Below, one piece after another: positions 24,201 through 37,800 of a DNA stretch of 64,000 nucleotides. The stretch is from Halichoerus grypus (taxonomy: Eukaryota > Chordata > Mammalia > Carnivora > Phocidae). The notes below the pieces were generated by a model. That model made no database searches. It saw only the letters and a program-made list of their open reading frames with translations, and was not told the origin of the DNA. A program made the position numbers and the translations under genes. The DNA lies in the NCBI RefSeq assembly GCF_964656455.1, contig NC_135717.1, forward strand, positions 9,577,033-9,641,032, read 5' to 3'. Positions within the stretch are counted from its first letter, which is position 1. Every line of letters starts with the position of its first letter.

Positions 24201-27096
24201 CAGGTCCCTTGGCAAGGGCCGGGTATTGGAGGAGGGGTGGGGGGACTGGCGGAGGTGGGAGCTTGGGCTTGGGGTCTTCAGGAAGGAGGAAATCAGAGTT
24301 CAGGAAGGCACTGGAGTCCAGGGGGCCAGGGCAGCTGCTCCGGGCCTGGTTGGGGGACAGACAGAGCAGGGGAGAGAGCTGGTCTTGGCAGCCACCCCGG
24401 CAGCCTCTTGACCTGGCTGAGCTCTGGACTGGGCACTGGGAGAGATAGGAGAAATGATCCCTGCTGTCCCTCCCCCCACCCCCACACACACACCAAGGGA
24501 AACTGCAGTCCAATGAGGGGAGGGATTGGAACACACGTATGCACAAATTAGGCATGAGAAAGAGTAGCAATCTTCCTGCCCATCTTTTCATTTGCCAGAT
24601 TAATTATTCCATTCCATCCACTAACCCAGCCGTCCTCCATTCACCTATTTGTCCTCTCACTTGCGAGCTAACTCATCCACCCATCTCTCCACCAGCCCAC
24701 CAGTTATTAGCCCACTCACCAATCTATCTGACCGTCTCTACTTCATTCATCCATCAACCCATCCATAATCCTCTACCTATCCACCATCTGTTCACTGACC
24801 CGCCACTTCTTCAGCCACCAGCCTATTCATTGACCCACCAAACTATCCATCTACAAATCCATCTACAGCCCATCCATCCAACCGACCACTCACCTACCCA
24901 TATGGACACCAACCCATGTAAGCATCCACCCTCAACTACAACCCATCTATCCATTCACCAACACACCCATCCATCTACACATTCACTCACTGGCTCACTA
25001 GCTCAGTCACTGGGCAATGATTTAGCCAGTGCTGCTCAGGTGCTTGAACTGTGCTAGGTAAGCCTGAGCAAGGCTTAGTTAGCTCTTTCAGCGAGGAGCT
25101 CGCTGTCTAGTTGAAGAGACCTCTCAACAATGAACTACAAGAGTGCCTGAACAGTCTGATGACAGAAGGAAAAGGCATCTGACAGAGCAGCAGGGAGGCG
25201 ACCTCCAAATTGAGCCTGCGGGTTCCTGATCCAAAATGGCAGCTTCACCATGTCCTAAACACTCACACTGAGCTTCCTGTCTCTGTGTGCTCCTTTGTGC
25301 TTCTCCTCCCATCTGGCTTGCCCTCTACCAGTCTCTTCTTCTGTCCAAACCCAACCCATTCACTAAGCCCAGAACCTCCCCTCCTCCAGGAAGCCTTCCA
25401 TAAGCAACCCCGGTCCTGGGTGGTGTCCTCCTCCATGCCCTCCCCTCTCCACTGCCCCTTCCCCGCCCCCCAGCCCGCTGCCCTCAGCCTCCCCTCTGTA
25501 ACCACCTGGTCCAGTTCTGCTTCACGAGGGTCCTTCCTCCTGAGCTGAATTGCTCCCTCTCAGAGGGCAGAGATGGGGTCTCTCTCCCCCTCCAGTCCCT
25601 CTCAGTCGACCAGGCACAGGACTGGGCACTTGGGAATTACCCTATCTCCCGGACAGGGGCAGGTGAGCTAGGCAGGGCTGAGTGGGGTGGGGGCGGGAGC
25701 TCACCTGCAGGCGGTTATGCCCTGAGAGGTGGGTCACACCCGACGAGGCAGGGGGCACCTCCGAGCCCAAGATCCCACTGCTGAAGAAAGGGTCGGCCAT
25801 GGGGCCAAAGCTGGGGGGCTCCGGGAAGTGTGAGGGCGTGGGCGTCGGTGGGGGGCGGTAGCTGGTGAAGAAATCTGTAATTCAGACATACAAGGCGGTG
25901 GCAGTTAGGGATAAGGCCAGGCGTGGCTGGAAGCAGTGGGAGGAGAGTGGGCCTCGTGCCCTGTCCCCAGGCTGGGCCGGCCTGGCTGGCAATGAGATCA
26001 GGGGGAGGCGGGCGGGGGGGGCTTCTACAGGAGATTGTGAAATTGGGAGAGTTTCTGTCTCACTCAGGGGAAGCAGCAACAGAGGTTTGGGTGGGATGGG
26101 CCTGCACCCTGGACAGCAGAGGCTGGGTCGGGGTGTGAGTAGAACCCCCGGGAAATAGTCCTCCCACCGAGCCTTACACTTGGCTCATGGGGTCCCCTTC
26201 CCCATCCCAGGCCTAGGCCCTCCCCTCTCCCTCTCCTGTTACCGACTCTGCTGGGGCCATAGAAAGGGGCAGGGTAATAGAGACCGCCAGTGAGGGAAAG
26301 GGGTGAGGTGCATGGGGCGGAGGTCTGGGATAGGGAAGAGCCCCAGGGTGATGGGAGTTCAAGGGGTGAGCTAGAGGTGAGATGGGTCAGGAGGTCAGTG
26401 GGTCTGGGACAAGTTGGTTTGTTGGAAGGTCAAGTGGGGCCTCAAAAGTAGAGCCCGGGAGTGGGGTGAAGGACTAAGGGGGTCATAGCAGGGGTCAGAG
26501 GGTGGGCTCAGAGTGGGGCAGGAGTGGGGGGTGCTGGAAAGCCTCGAAGAGCTGGCCGGGAGGGGGCAGCCAGATTGTCTGAGGTGCGGGTTGTGTAAGC
26601 CCCAGGCTATTCTGGTTTTGGGAAGCAGCTGCCTGTGGCCTAACCACATCCCGGGCCTGGGCGCCACCCGCCCACCCGCTCCCTTCCGGGCACCTTTCTC
26701 TGACCCTGACCAGCCTTTGGTCTGAACCAGCTCCCAAGGCCTCTTGGTCTGGCCCGACCCAGCCACACAAGGCCCAGCCAAGGCCCTGGCTCCCCAGCCA
26801 GGGAAGCTGGTCAGGCCTCTCTCCCAAAGGCCACCTTGAAGGAGACCCAGGAGCGGGACAGATAAGCCCACACCCAACCCGGAGCCTGATGGGGTTAAAC
26901 TTTGTATGTGCATCTTATGTGAGTCTGGTGCCCATGTGTCACTGGAAGGTTGTCGCTCTGTGGGTGTCAGCGTGTGGTCTCATGCAGGATCCATCTCTGC
27001 TATGTGTCCCCGTGTCTGTAGCTCTGTCTGAGTCCGTGTGTGCCTACCTTGATGTGAGGCCCTCCGCAGGCGCACGTCGGCTCTGTGCCCGGGTGT

Positions 27097-27128
<32 letters not shown>

Positions 27129-28857
27129 GAGCTTGCACGCACTCATGTGGGTCTTTCTTGACCACCTGATCAGAAAGGATCTTCTTGTCCTACTGCCTCC
27201 CTTCAACCGAGGCACTGGGTGGCAGAGGGTGAGTGGTCACTGATCCTCTATCCCCCCAGCCCCCAGAGACCGTGGGCCTCATCACTAGGCCCCTTGAGGC
27301 CTAGGCTCTAGAGCGAGCCACGTAGGGGGCCTGTTCCCCGCTCACTGCTGCTGCCTCCTCCCCAGCGCTCTGCAGGGCTCATGGGGTACCGAGCCCAGTC
27401 ACCACCACCCCCCCTGCCATAGTTTGCCCTCAACTGTCCCTTCCCCCTTGAGAGAAGTTGCTTTGTAGCCCTAGCCGGCCACCCACGGAGCCCTAGTCCC
27501 CCCCAGCTTCTGTCCCCCAATGATCTATATCTCCTCCCTGAGACCCTCTCCTACTCCAATCCCCCTCCCCTTCCTTGAACACTCCTCCCCAAGCCCCCTC
27601 CCTCGGTAGAGTTCCGGCCTCGTCCCTGGGTTTCCTCTCAAGTGAGGAGCTCTGGGGGACAATCGAGGCAGTAGCCCTGGTGGCCTTGGTGCTCCCGGCC
27701 CTCCCTGTGTGTGCAGCGCCAGGGGGCCACGCTAGCCACCTCTCTGCATCACCCACATCCCCTACCTTTGGTTGCCCATGCTCACCGCCCCCCAGCAGCC
27801 ACCCTGGATTGAGAGAAGTGGCTTCCTAGCCCCCAATTTGGCAGAGTCCGGGCAAGAGGCGGTTTCCTACCTGTGGCGGGGGTACGTGTGCCCAGACAGG
27901 ACCACTGCCCTCCCAGACTGGTCTGCTCCCTGGGCTCTGCCATCAACACTTCTGCCCCCACGGCCCCCACCCTGCCCAGGGCTGAGGCAGGGGTGGGGGT
28001 GGTTCCTCATTCCCTAGTGCCCGCCCCACCTCTTGACTGACAGGCCCAGGACCCTGTGCGGAAGAAGCGGAGGGGTCATGGGAACTAAGCCTTTATCCCA
28101 GAAACCCCCTTCCTACCCCCTGGGCCTGGGCTGAGACAGGCCAAGCCTCTATGGCTACCCGACCCCTAGCAGGGTCCAGAGTCCCCTGTTCGTATGATTG
28201 TCGGGGACAGTCTCCAGGATCTAAGCTAAGTAAAGGAAGCAATGTCAGGCAGAGTCTATTGTGAAAACAAAAAGAGACATTTGGGGCGCCTGGGTGGCCC
28301 AGTCGTTAAGCGTCTGCCTTCGGCTCAGGTCAGATCCCAGGGTCCTGGGATCGAGTCCCACATCGGGCTCCCTGCTCAGCAGGAAGCCTGCTTCTCGCTC
28401 TCCCACTCCCCCTGCTTGTGTTCCTGCTCTCGCTATCTCTCTCTCTGTCAAATAAATAAATAAAATCTTTAAAAAAAAAAAAAGAAAAAGAGACATTTGT
28501 CCACAGGTGCTCACGCAGACACGGGTATCTCCGGGAGGACACAAGAAACCAGTGACCGAGCAGCCCTGGGGTCAGGAGGAGGGAGGCACAGAAACACATT
28601 ACTAAAAAAATAAAAAATAAAATAAATAAAAAAATAAAAATGCTTTACAAGATATAATTCCTGGGATTTTCTTAAAAACCACTAAGGAAGGAGAAGTGGG
28701 TGAGGCCTCCATGAAACCAGACCGGTCAAGGGTTGATACATATTGAAGTCAGTGATGGTTACAGGAGGCTTCAGTGAACCACTCTCTCTCTCTCTCTCTC
28801 TGCGTATGTTTGGAATGTTCTTTTTTATTTATTTAAAGATTTTATTTGTTTATATTT

Positions 28858-28890
<33 letters not shown>

Positions 28891-31800
28891 CACGACTGGG
28901 GGGAGGGGCAGAGGGAGAAGGAGAAGCAGACTCTCCGAGCTGAGCAGGAAGCCCGATGTGGGGCTCGATCCCAGGACCCCAGGATCATGACCTGAGCCCA
29001 AGGCAGACGCTTAACCAACTGAGCCACCCAGGCGCCCCTGGAATGTTCTTTCATAGTTTTTAAAGGGAATTATGTAAATAATAAACGGGCCCAAACAAAT
29101 CAAAGTCCCTTTCTCTCCTGAGATTCCCAACATGCCCTCCTTTCCTGGGAGCGGGCAGAGCCTCTAGCATCCATGCCCCTGGGCCCTGGCGCCTGCTCAG
29201 GTGTCCAGTCTGGCCCTGCTCTCACCTGAGGCCACGTCAATTGCACCCCAAGTCCGGACAAAGGGAGACCAGGAAGGGCCCTCAGAAATCACTTAGACCA
29301 TCCGTCCTCCCGGAGGGGCCTGGGACGGACCTGAGGGCCGGTGGTCATCCGGGGACTTTCCTCACACTCCTACAACCCCACCCAACAGGGGGCGCTGCCT
29401 CACCTGAGATCTCCATGAAGTCGTCCAGGCTGGGCTGCAGGGGCGTCAGGTCCGGCTGGATCATGTCAGCATTGCCCACGTAGGCTGGAGGGGGCAGGGG
29501 TGCCATCAGGAGCGGCAGGCGGGGTGGAGTGGGGGCCGCCCATCCCCTGGCCACCCTCCCTTGGCCGCCCGGATTCTCGCAGGCCTCGCTTTCCAGGTGC
29601 AGGCCCTTACCGTCCTCAGGGGGCAGCTGCAGGGGCGCGGAGCTGGGCTGCGTCATGGTGAAGAGCGTGTCGGAGATGTCGGACAAAAAGCAATCGAGGT
29701 CCAGCAGCTGCCGCCCGCTGGGCTCCTCCTCCGGGCCCCCCAGCAGCACGGGCACCACACTCGAGAAGAGCTGCTCGCACCATCGCTCTGGTGGCTGCCA
29801 ACCCCCTTCCGCCTAGGGAGACAGAGCCTTCAGCAGCCACGAGAGGGACACAGGGGTCCCCCACTGCCCCTCGCCCTTCCGTATGGCCCCCGCCTGGGGG
29901 ATGAGGTGGTCAGCAGGTCGGGAGCCTGTGTGTGCACGGCCCTCCTCACCTCTCTCTGGAGGACCCAGTGTGCTGCCTGGAAGACCTATGGCCACCCCAT
30001 TGGCCTCTGACAACTGCCCCCCGCAGACAGAGCTGGGTGGCCTGCTGAACAGATAAGGGTCCCCTTCCTGCCCCCTATACTTTTTTCCTGCCCGGAACCC
30101 CAGTTCTTGGGGACTTCTGTTCCCCCCATGCCTCCCACCACTTGCTGGGCTAACCGGAAGGCTTGGGGTCTTCCCACCACTGCGCTCAAAGGCTCCCCCT
30201 CCTCCCGGGAGAAGGGCTCGATCAGTAGAGGACAGCGGCCACACCCACTGCCTTCGTGACCCACCGTCGCCGGGCCACCGCCTTACCCACCTAGAGGGAA
30301 GCTGTCAGTTCTCTGGGTCCCGGGAGCACCCACCTGCTTTGGGGTCAGGAGGTCCCCTTCCCTGCTGGATTTACGGAGCTGCAGGAACACACAGTGGTGG
30401 ACACTGGATATCTTGTCCCTCTTCCATCAGTGCCCGCCAAGGCCTCCCCTACTCACAAGCTCCCCCGGACGAAAGGGCTCCCCATTTCCCCTCAGGAGCT
30501 CCTCCGCGCTGGGAGGTAAGGAGGCGGCGAGGAGACTCTGGGCCACACGGTGGCGCTGTCAGCCTGGATCTTAATGGCAGGCGGGGTCGGGCGGTCGAGA
30601 GGAGTCCCGCCCGGGCTCTTCCAAGAGAGGCAGTGGTCCGCAGCCCCCCGGACCCCCCTCCCTCCCACCACTGACCCGTTTCTTGTAGTAGATGCGCCAC
30701 TTGTGGTACTCGCGCATCACCACCTCGATGCGCCGCTTCCAGTAATTGCCCTCCAGGACCACGGCCTGGGGAGGACCAGGAGGGGGCTCAGTGAGACCGC
30801 GGGCACTGACCCCCAGCCCTCACCCAATCCGCACCTGCGCCAGCCCCTCCTGCCCCGCGCCGGGAGAGACCCGAGGGAGGGGCCGGGCTCGGCAGGGAGG
30901 CAGGCAGGCCGGGAGGTCCCGCCGCTCAGCTACCTCCGGTTTCCGGTGCTCATCAGCCTCAGGCCCCTGCAGGGGGGTCACGAAGCCACACACGGGGCTC
31001 TTCCTCTGCTCCACATCTGAGAGAAGGGGGCCAGGTCAGGGGGGTACCCGGCACCTTCACCTCCCACCCCAAGGGGACTGGGACTCAAGTGCCACACTAT
31101 GAAATCCTGCTTGGCTTCTGATGCTTAGAGAAGTGCCACCTCCTCCAGGAAGCCTTCCTGCCTGCTCTAGCACCCCCAGAGCCCCCTCTTTTATGGGACC
31201 CTGTGAAAGGAACCTCCCACACCTCCTCTGCCTCCCTTGGGAGCCCAGTAGGTGTTCAGGCAACACTCGCTGAATGGGATTGTGGGACCACAGGAAGTGA
31301 GCTGCTCCAAGAAGGTCAGACTGGCAGGCCAGGGCCTGGAGCCCTTGGTCTCCTGCCTCAGGCTTTTCGGCACTGCCCAATCTGATGCCAGAGAACCACC
31401 CCTTGTCCTCTCAGGCCACCTAGCTGAGCCCTTTCTCCACCTCCTCCACTCCCTTCCCTATCTCCAGTCCAATCTCTCCCTCCCCAGGCTCCTTCTTCGG
31501 GGCCCATAAACACATTTCAGGCTCCCCTTTACCTCCCAAACTTTCCCTTCCTTTGCTACCCCAACAAGCTAATCTTCTTCCCTTTCACCCCTCTGCTTTG
31601 CCCCCAGTTCTAGAATAGTTGTCATCAGCACCTCCACTCCGTGCCTCCTGGTCTCCTCTTCACTTCCTGTGACCCAGCACCTGCCCCCACTGCCCGGCCA
31701 AGGCCCTTACCCTCCCTGGACCCAACCTCTTGGACCGCAATGCAGAGCACCCCCTCCTCCCTCTGCCAGGGAACCTACCCTTAGTTCTCCTGCCTCCTTG

Positions 31801-34800
31801 ACTATTTTCACTGGCCCTTCTGCGAGGCGTGCCCCCAAACCCCTCTCATCTTGCCCCTTTCCAGCTGCAGATATTTTTCACCCGCCCATAGAATCTCTGT
31901 CAGGATGTCCCAAAACTTGGGGGGTAGGGAATTAAAAAAAAAAAAAAACGATGTCCCAAAACTTGACCCTCTCAGATGTTTGGAAACATCCTTCCCAAGC
32001 CTGTGCGTCCTCTGGACAGCCAACACTGCCCCCCACAGAAACTGCCCATCGACCCCCAGCATTCCTATCTAACGGTGAACTAATCATCTCACTCCTGTCT
32101 CACTCCCGAGGATATGTGGCATTTCTGCCACTGTCCCCTCCCCTCCATATTCTTAGTCACCCCCCCCCACCGGGGGTCTGGTGACCTCCTTCATAGGCCC
32201 CACCTTGAAGCCAAACAGCTTCCCCCCACCACAGCCCACCCTCCGGTTTTATTCTTCACGGAATGCCTTTCCCTTCCCTCCTCTGCCTCACCCACATCTG
32301 CCCACCCGTCAGGAGAGCCCAGGGCAGTCCCTCTTCCAGGAAGCCCTCCCTCCTCTGAAACCCTGCAGTCTTATCTGCCTGGCTCTCCACTTGGCCTTGG
32401 CCATTTCTCTGCATGCTGGCCTCCCTGCTGGGAGTAAAAGTAGGAGCTGTTGCCCTTTAGCCTCAAATCCCTGAATCTGGCAGAGAGCTTGGCACACAGT
32501 AGGGCTTCCGGACCCTGGGACCCCCATGCAGTGACTTTTCCCGCCTCAGTCCTCAGCAAACTTCCTCTGGGACAATTAACAGACAAGGGGGACCACCCAA
32601 ACATGAAATTATCGGGACCTTCAGCCTCATTTACAAAGTTCTGTCCTAAAGGACAGTCTCCAAAAACGATCCCCACGGGATTAGGGAAGAGGTTTGTCCT
32701 GCTGACTGAGCGTGGCTTGGAAAACAAAGGGATGGGTCCCTGGGTGTGTGAACTCCCAGGGGGTAAGAGTAAGGAGGGTCTCAAAGAGTAGCTGCCCTGG
32801 GTTCCCAGATGAGGACATGAGCATTAGGGTCCCCAGAGGGTCAGGTCTGAGCAGGCCTGGCTGGACCTTCCCTCCCCCACCCCGGGGACCCTGTGCTCTA
32901 GACAGAAGGGCAGTGACCATGTGGCTCCTGGGGCTGGGGCGGGCTTTATTTAACACTGTTAAGTTCATCCATTCAGGAAGCCACCTAGCCCCTTGCACCT
33001 GAGCTGGGACAGATGCTGGGACAGGGAATCCGCAGGCGAATCAGAGCACTCACGGCTTAGTTGGAGAGATAAGGAAAGCACACACATAACATGAGCTAAT
33101 GCAAGGTGGGGAGCCCGCCCATGAGAGGTGCACAGTGCTCTGGGAGCTCAGAGGACACCAAGATGATTTGGGGGTGTTAGAAAGGAGGGGAACTTGGAGG
33201 CCAGGAGCCTGCAGAGGGGTGGCAGGTACAAAGGGGATGAGCCAGGCAGCCCTCCAGCTGTTCCCCCCCTCTCCCTTTCCTGAAGCCCACCTTCAAACCC
33301 TCAGTGCTCGGGGAGAAGGGGTGTGCCATGTGCTGTTGCTATTATCACGATAACATTATCACCCTCGGGGAGCCCTTGTGTGTGTCAGGCCCTGTGCTGA
33401 AATATGAATGATCTCACTAAAAACTCACAGCAAGCCTCAGAGTAGGACCTACTGTTATTCTCTCTCTACAGATGAGCGATCCTTATCTAGGGAGACTAGG
33501 GACTTTCCCAAGGTCACACAGCTTGGTGGGAAGGGGCATCCTAGAACTTGACCCAACCCTCCTCTCTGTCTGACACAGAACCCAGGTGCTTCTAGCAACT
33601 CGGGCAATAGCCAGAGACCAGGGTCTGCCTGTCTGGGTGAGGACCCTGGGTAGCATCAGCAATTTCTTCTGCAGAGAAGGGTTTGCATCCCATCCAGCTG
33701 TGTGGGGGAAGGGCAGAGAGAGCGGGGCGGTGGGGAAAGTGGCAGTGACTCCCTCTGGCCTATCAGCCTCCTGGTTAGGGTAGGTCCTGGTCCTACGTGT
33801 TCTCAGGTGAGCCATCCTACCTGTTCTCAGGTGAGGACTGGAAGCCAGCCAGCTGGGAGCAGCGAAAGGAGCTCTGGGCTCAGAGTAGGAGAGCCCTGGA
33901 CTTCCAGCCAGTGACAGCTCTGTTCCTTTTATGCTCCATGACCCTGAACAAGTTACTGGCCTTCTGGGCCTTACTTGCTCATCCATAAAATGGGGGTAAT
34001 AATACCTATCTGCCAGGGTTGCCAGGAAGGCTCGAATAAGATGGTTTATGAAGTACTGGGAAGCAGAGATAAATGGAAACCAGAAAACCCTCCCTCTCTC
34101 TGCTTGGATGGAATCCAGGGGACCAGGACAGAGAACACTGAATATGTTCCCTCCTGGGCTGTGTGTTCCCAGCTCAGGGTAGCTTTTGATCCTGTAGCAG
34201 GACTTGGCTGCACTGGATAAGGTCCCAACCCAGGGTGGACTGGTCTGAGGCTGCTCAGCCTTGGCTGTTTTGCCATGGAGGGTGGGTGGGTCTCGAATCC
34301 CAAAATGAATGACCGTGACCTTCTCAAGGGCATATCAGATTCACCCATCATGGGGGCTCCTGGGTGGCTCAGATGGTTAAGCGTCTGCCTTCGGCTCGGG
34401 TCCTGGGAATGAACCCCACATCGGGCTCCTGGCTCGGCGGGGAGCCTGCTTCTCCCTCTCCCTCTGCCTCTCCCCCTGCTCATGCTCTCTCTCTCTCTCT
34501 GTATCTCTGTGTCTCAAATGAATAAATAAAATCTTAAAAAAAAAAAAAAAAGATTCACCCATCATTTATTCAGCACCAGCTTTGCGCCGGGCCCATTCAT
34601 ACTTGTTATCCCCAGGCCAACCAGGAAAAGTAGGACTGTTGGCCTTATTAGGAAACAGATTCAGAGACGTTAGTCACACAGCCTGAGGTTCCACAGCCAG
34701 CGAGGGCAGAGACTGGGTAGGTAAGCAGCTCTGGGCAGCTCCCAGGTCTGCAGCCCCCTCCACTCTACCGCATGGCCTCTCTGGGTGCTGCACCCCCCCC

Positions 34801-37800
34801 CCCAGGCTCCATGCGGGCACCTGCTGGCGGTTCCGTAAGGACTTCAGAAAGGCTGGGGGAGACCCAGGCAAGATCCTTATTTTCTCCCCTTTGCAACACG
34901 ATGCCACTGGCCCGGACAGCATCCAGCACCTCTTTCCACCCTGCCGTGTGAGGCACTGACTAGGCTGATGGAATGCAGAAAGGGTCTTGAACTGCCCTCC
35001 AAATCTCTGCCCACCTTAGGACTTCCAAGGGGTGACCGCTGCTGTGCCTAGCGGTCCCTGTGGAGAGCACCCTTTGGAACGCGTTCCCCTAGACCCTCTG
35101 GGGGTCAGATGCTGGTGCTGGCCCCTAAGGGCCATGGGGGTTTCCTAGGTGCCCCCCACTTACAGCCCCCCTGCTGGTGAGGCCCGTGGTGCCCACTCAC
35201 ACTGGATGTACCAGGCCCTCCAGATGGCGTTGTTGAGGCGGATCTTGTCTCTGCAAAGCAGCTTGAGGCCTTTGAAATTCTTCCACTTGGGAGACACCAG
35301 CTTGCCACTGTCAGAGGGAGAGGGCTGGGTCAGGGGGGGTGGGCAAGGGGAAGCTGGGGGGGGTTGCTCCTGCAGGGCTGGCTCCCCACTCTTGCCATGC
35401 ACTGGGTATTCATCCATGCTGGGCCATCTGAGGGTCTCCTCCCCAACCCCGAAAATCCTGCTCCTCGCTCTAACCTGCCTGAAATTCCTACCCTGAGAGT
35501 CAGACCTTCAGAATAGGTCCTTGCTAGGGGCCCCTGCGTTCTGTGGCCAGAGCTGCTCATTCACCCACCGCCAGAACTAAAGCCAGGGCTGAAACCTGTT
35601 TGTCAGCTCCGTCCTGAAGACAATAATGCCGGTGGCCCCACAGACATCTGTCTGTAGGCCCGCTAGGGCGGGTTCTCAGACCCATTTCTTACAGAAGGCA
35701 ACTGAGCGTCAGGAAGGTGAAGGGACATTCCCAAGGCCACATGGTGGAGATTCATTCAGGCCCTATGGCTTTCTCTCCACCAGTCTCACTGGCCCCCTTT
35801 GGCCCCTAGGGGATGGGGAAGGTGTTCCTGGGTGGGGAGAAGTGGCCTCCAAGCAACCAGCCTCTGTCTTTTCACTGCCCTTCTGGCGCCTGCCCACTCC
35901 GGAATCCCAGGATGGCGATCTGGGCTGAGCTGGAAAGGTGTGCCCCTTCTCAGGGGTGTGTGCAAGACGATAGCCATCGGGCTCCAAAGGAAGGCAGCTG
36001 GGATGGTGGAGTGGTGGGCACGTGCTGTGGGGAAGCAGCACCCTGATCCCGACCCCTAACCCTGACCCTAATCCTAGCCGTCAATCAAATCCACGAGATG
36101 GAAGGGCCTTACACAGGTGAGGGGCTTGACTCTCAAGGTCAAGATGTGCCAAGTCAGTAAGGACTTCAGAAAGGCTGGGGGAGACCCAGGCAAGATCCTT
36201 ATTTTCTCCCCTTTGCGATGTGACGCCATTGGCCCGGACAGCACCTAGCACCTCTTACAGGCCAAGTCAACCACCCCTAAGGAGCTGACCCAGGAGGTCA
36301 AGATGCTCAGGGTCCAGACCCCAACTGGTTCCCCCCTTCTCCCTCCATCCTCATGGTCCACAAGCCAGGGCTGTACACCAGTCCCTTCTGGCCCACCTTC
36401 TCCAACCCTTGCTCACATGGGAAGCTGAGGCCCCAAGGCTCAGTTTTTCAGAACCCCAGGCCCGCTTTCTTCCAAGGCTTCTCCCTCATCTTGGGGGTAA
36501 GAGGTGGGTGGGTGGCAATCGGACTACTACAGCCCCTTAGGTGCATGGGTCACTGGATCCCCTCTCTTCTCTGGTCTCCAAGCTCCTGTGTTTGTTTTGG
36601 GATAGGGAGTGGGGAGGACTGCCACCCCAGGGTACCATAGGCCTCATTACCCAAATAGAGTACATAGCCCATGCTTGCTGGCTGGCCCCCTCCCTCCTAA
36701 GTTAGATAAACACCATCTGTCCAGTAGGGAGACAGGGATGGGGTACACTGATACGTCCCGGGCCAGCTTCTTCTGTGGCACCTGGGGGGACTCCTGAGTT
36801 TGTTGCCCCTGCCGGTATCCCAGCAACCTCCCAGCCTGCTCTGGTCACCCAGTTCCCCATGCCCAGCCTGCCTGCCCTCCCTCTGTTTCCCAGCTGAGGC
36901 TATGATGTGTGTGGCCAAGGCGGTGCTCAGGGAGCTGAGACAGTGAGAACATCCAAGCCTAGGAGGAAAGCATTTTGTCTGGGTCGGGCTTGTTGGCTGG
37001 GAGGGGAGGCGAGGGGCCCAGCTGGGAGCAAAAAGCCTGGTCCTAGGGTTCAAGGGCTTCTTATGACCAATAGAAAGTCTGGGAATCTTGGGGATGGGTT
37101 GGAGAAAACCTAGGACTCTTAGTTCAGCGTGACCGACCCCCCATCCCCTCTCCCATCCCCAATCTACCTTATAGGAATTCCCCAAGAGTCTCTCTGACAG
37201 AGTCCTCCTTGCTGTCTCCCAGAGGCCATGCTTTCCATAGCTAGCCAGCTCTGACCTTGAACGAGTGTTTTCTTGGAACTTCCAGCACCTGTCTCCCTGG
37301 GGCTTCCACCTACAGAATCGTGAACTGTGGGCCTCCTCCTAGAAGGGGAGTCCTCCCTCTTTCCACACTGCCCTGCTGAGGATGAAAGCCGGCCAGGCAG
37401 CCACAGACTGTCCTTCCGGTCAAGCACCTCTGGACCCCTTGCCTTGCTGTCCTTTCCCATCCAGTCACTCTCTCAGGTCACCCTGGCTTCCCCAATACTC
37501 TCCCTTCCAGGGGACCCCTATAATCAGGGGTATTCAAGGGCTAAAACACTGTCCCAGTCTGAACCTCAGATTTTTCCTCCATCGAAGAGGGGGAAGCCAA
37601 AGTCTCCTCTAGTACTGAGCCACCTCCATTCCTGGCACTTGGGCCCCCACAGAGACAGAATATTCTGGGTGTTTAGGGAGAAAGCACAGCCCTCTCCCTC
37701 CAGCTCGCCTGGGTCACATCAGATTCTAGTCAGCCTCTTAGTGGGGGCAGTTGTTGGAGTGTGCCCTAGCCCCAATCTTGCCCCTACCCCCGAACCCCTC

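Larger units (their letters stand above)
25875..29403. other. MLXIPL intron 7
   Basis: About 3.5 kb containing two Can-SINEs, a GT microsatellite and otherwise unique G/C-rich sequence. No additional exon with matching phase and splice sites was recognised. Confidence 0.6.
31017..35200. other. MLXIPL intron 2
   Basis: About 4.2 kb with C/T-rich unique sequence (31.2-32.5 kb), MIR and L2-like fragments (33.0-34.1 kb), one Can-SINE, and copy A of the local 100-bp duplication at its right end. No exon recognised. Confidence 0.6.

Noticed and set aside
23411..24448. 345-codon open frame on the plus strand
   Set aside because: It is antisense to MLXIPL exon 9. G/C skew of the proline-rich exon suppresses stops; no known protein features.
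24539..25057. 172-codon plus frame rich in HPSTH words
   Set aside because: Translation of the degenerate CCAT tetranucleotide tract in MLXIPL intron 8.
28283..29038. tRNA-like sequences in SINE heads (here and at all Can-SINEs)
   Set aside because: They derive from a tRNA-Lys ancestor but lack a foldable tRNA and are parts of retroposons, not tRNA genes.
30449..30700. Alternative MLXIPL exon 5 reading into 30450-30490 (GNGEPFRPGEL with a GTGAGT-like donor)
   Set aside because: The frame does not match MLXIPL. The true exon 5 is at 30334-30378 and gives the conserved LRKSSREGDLL.
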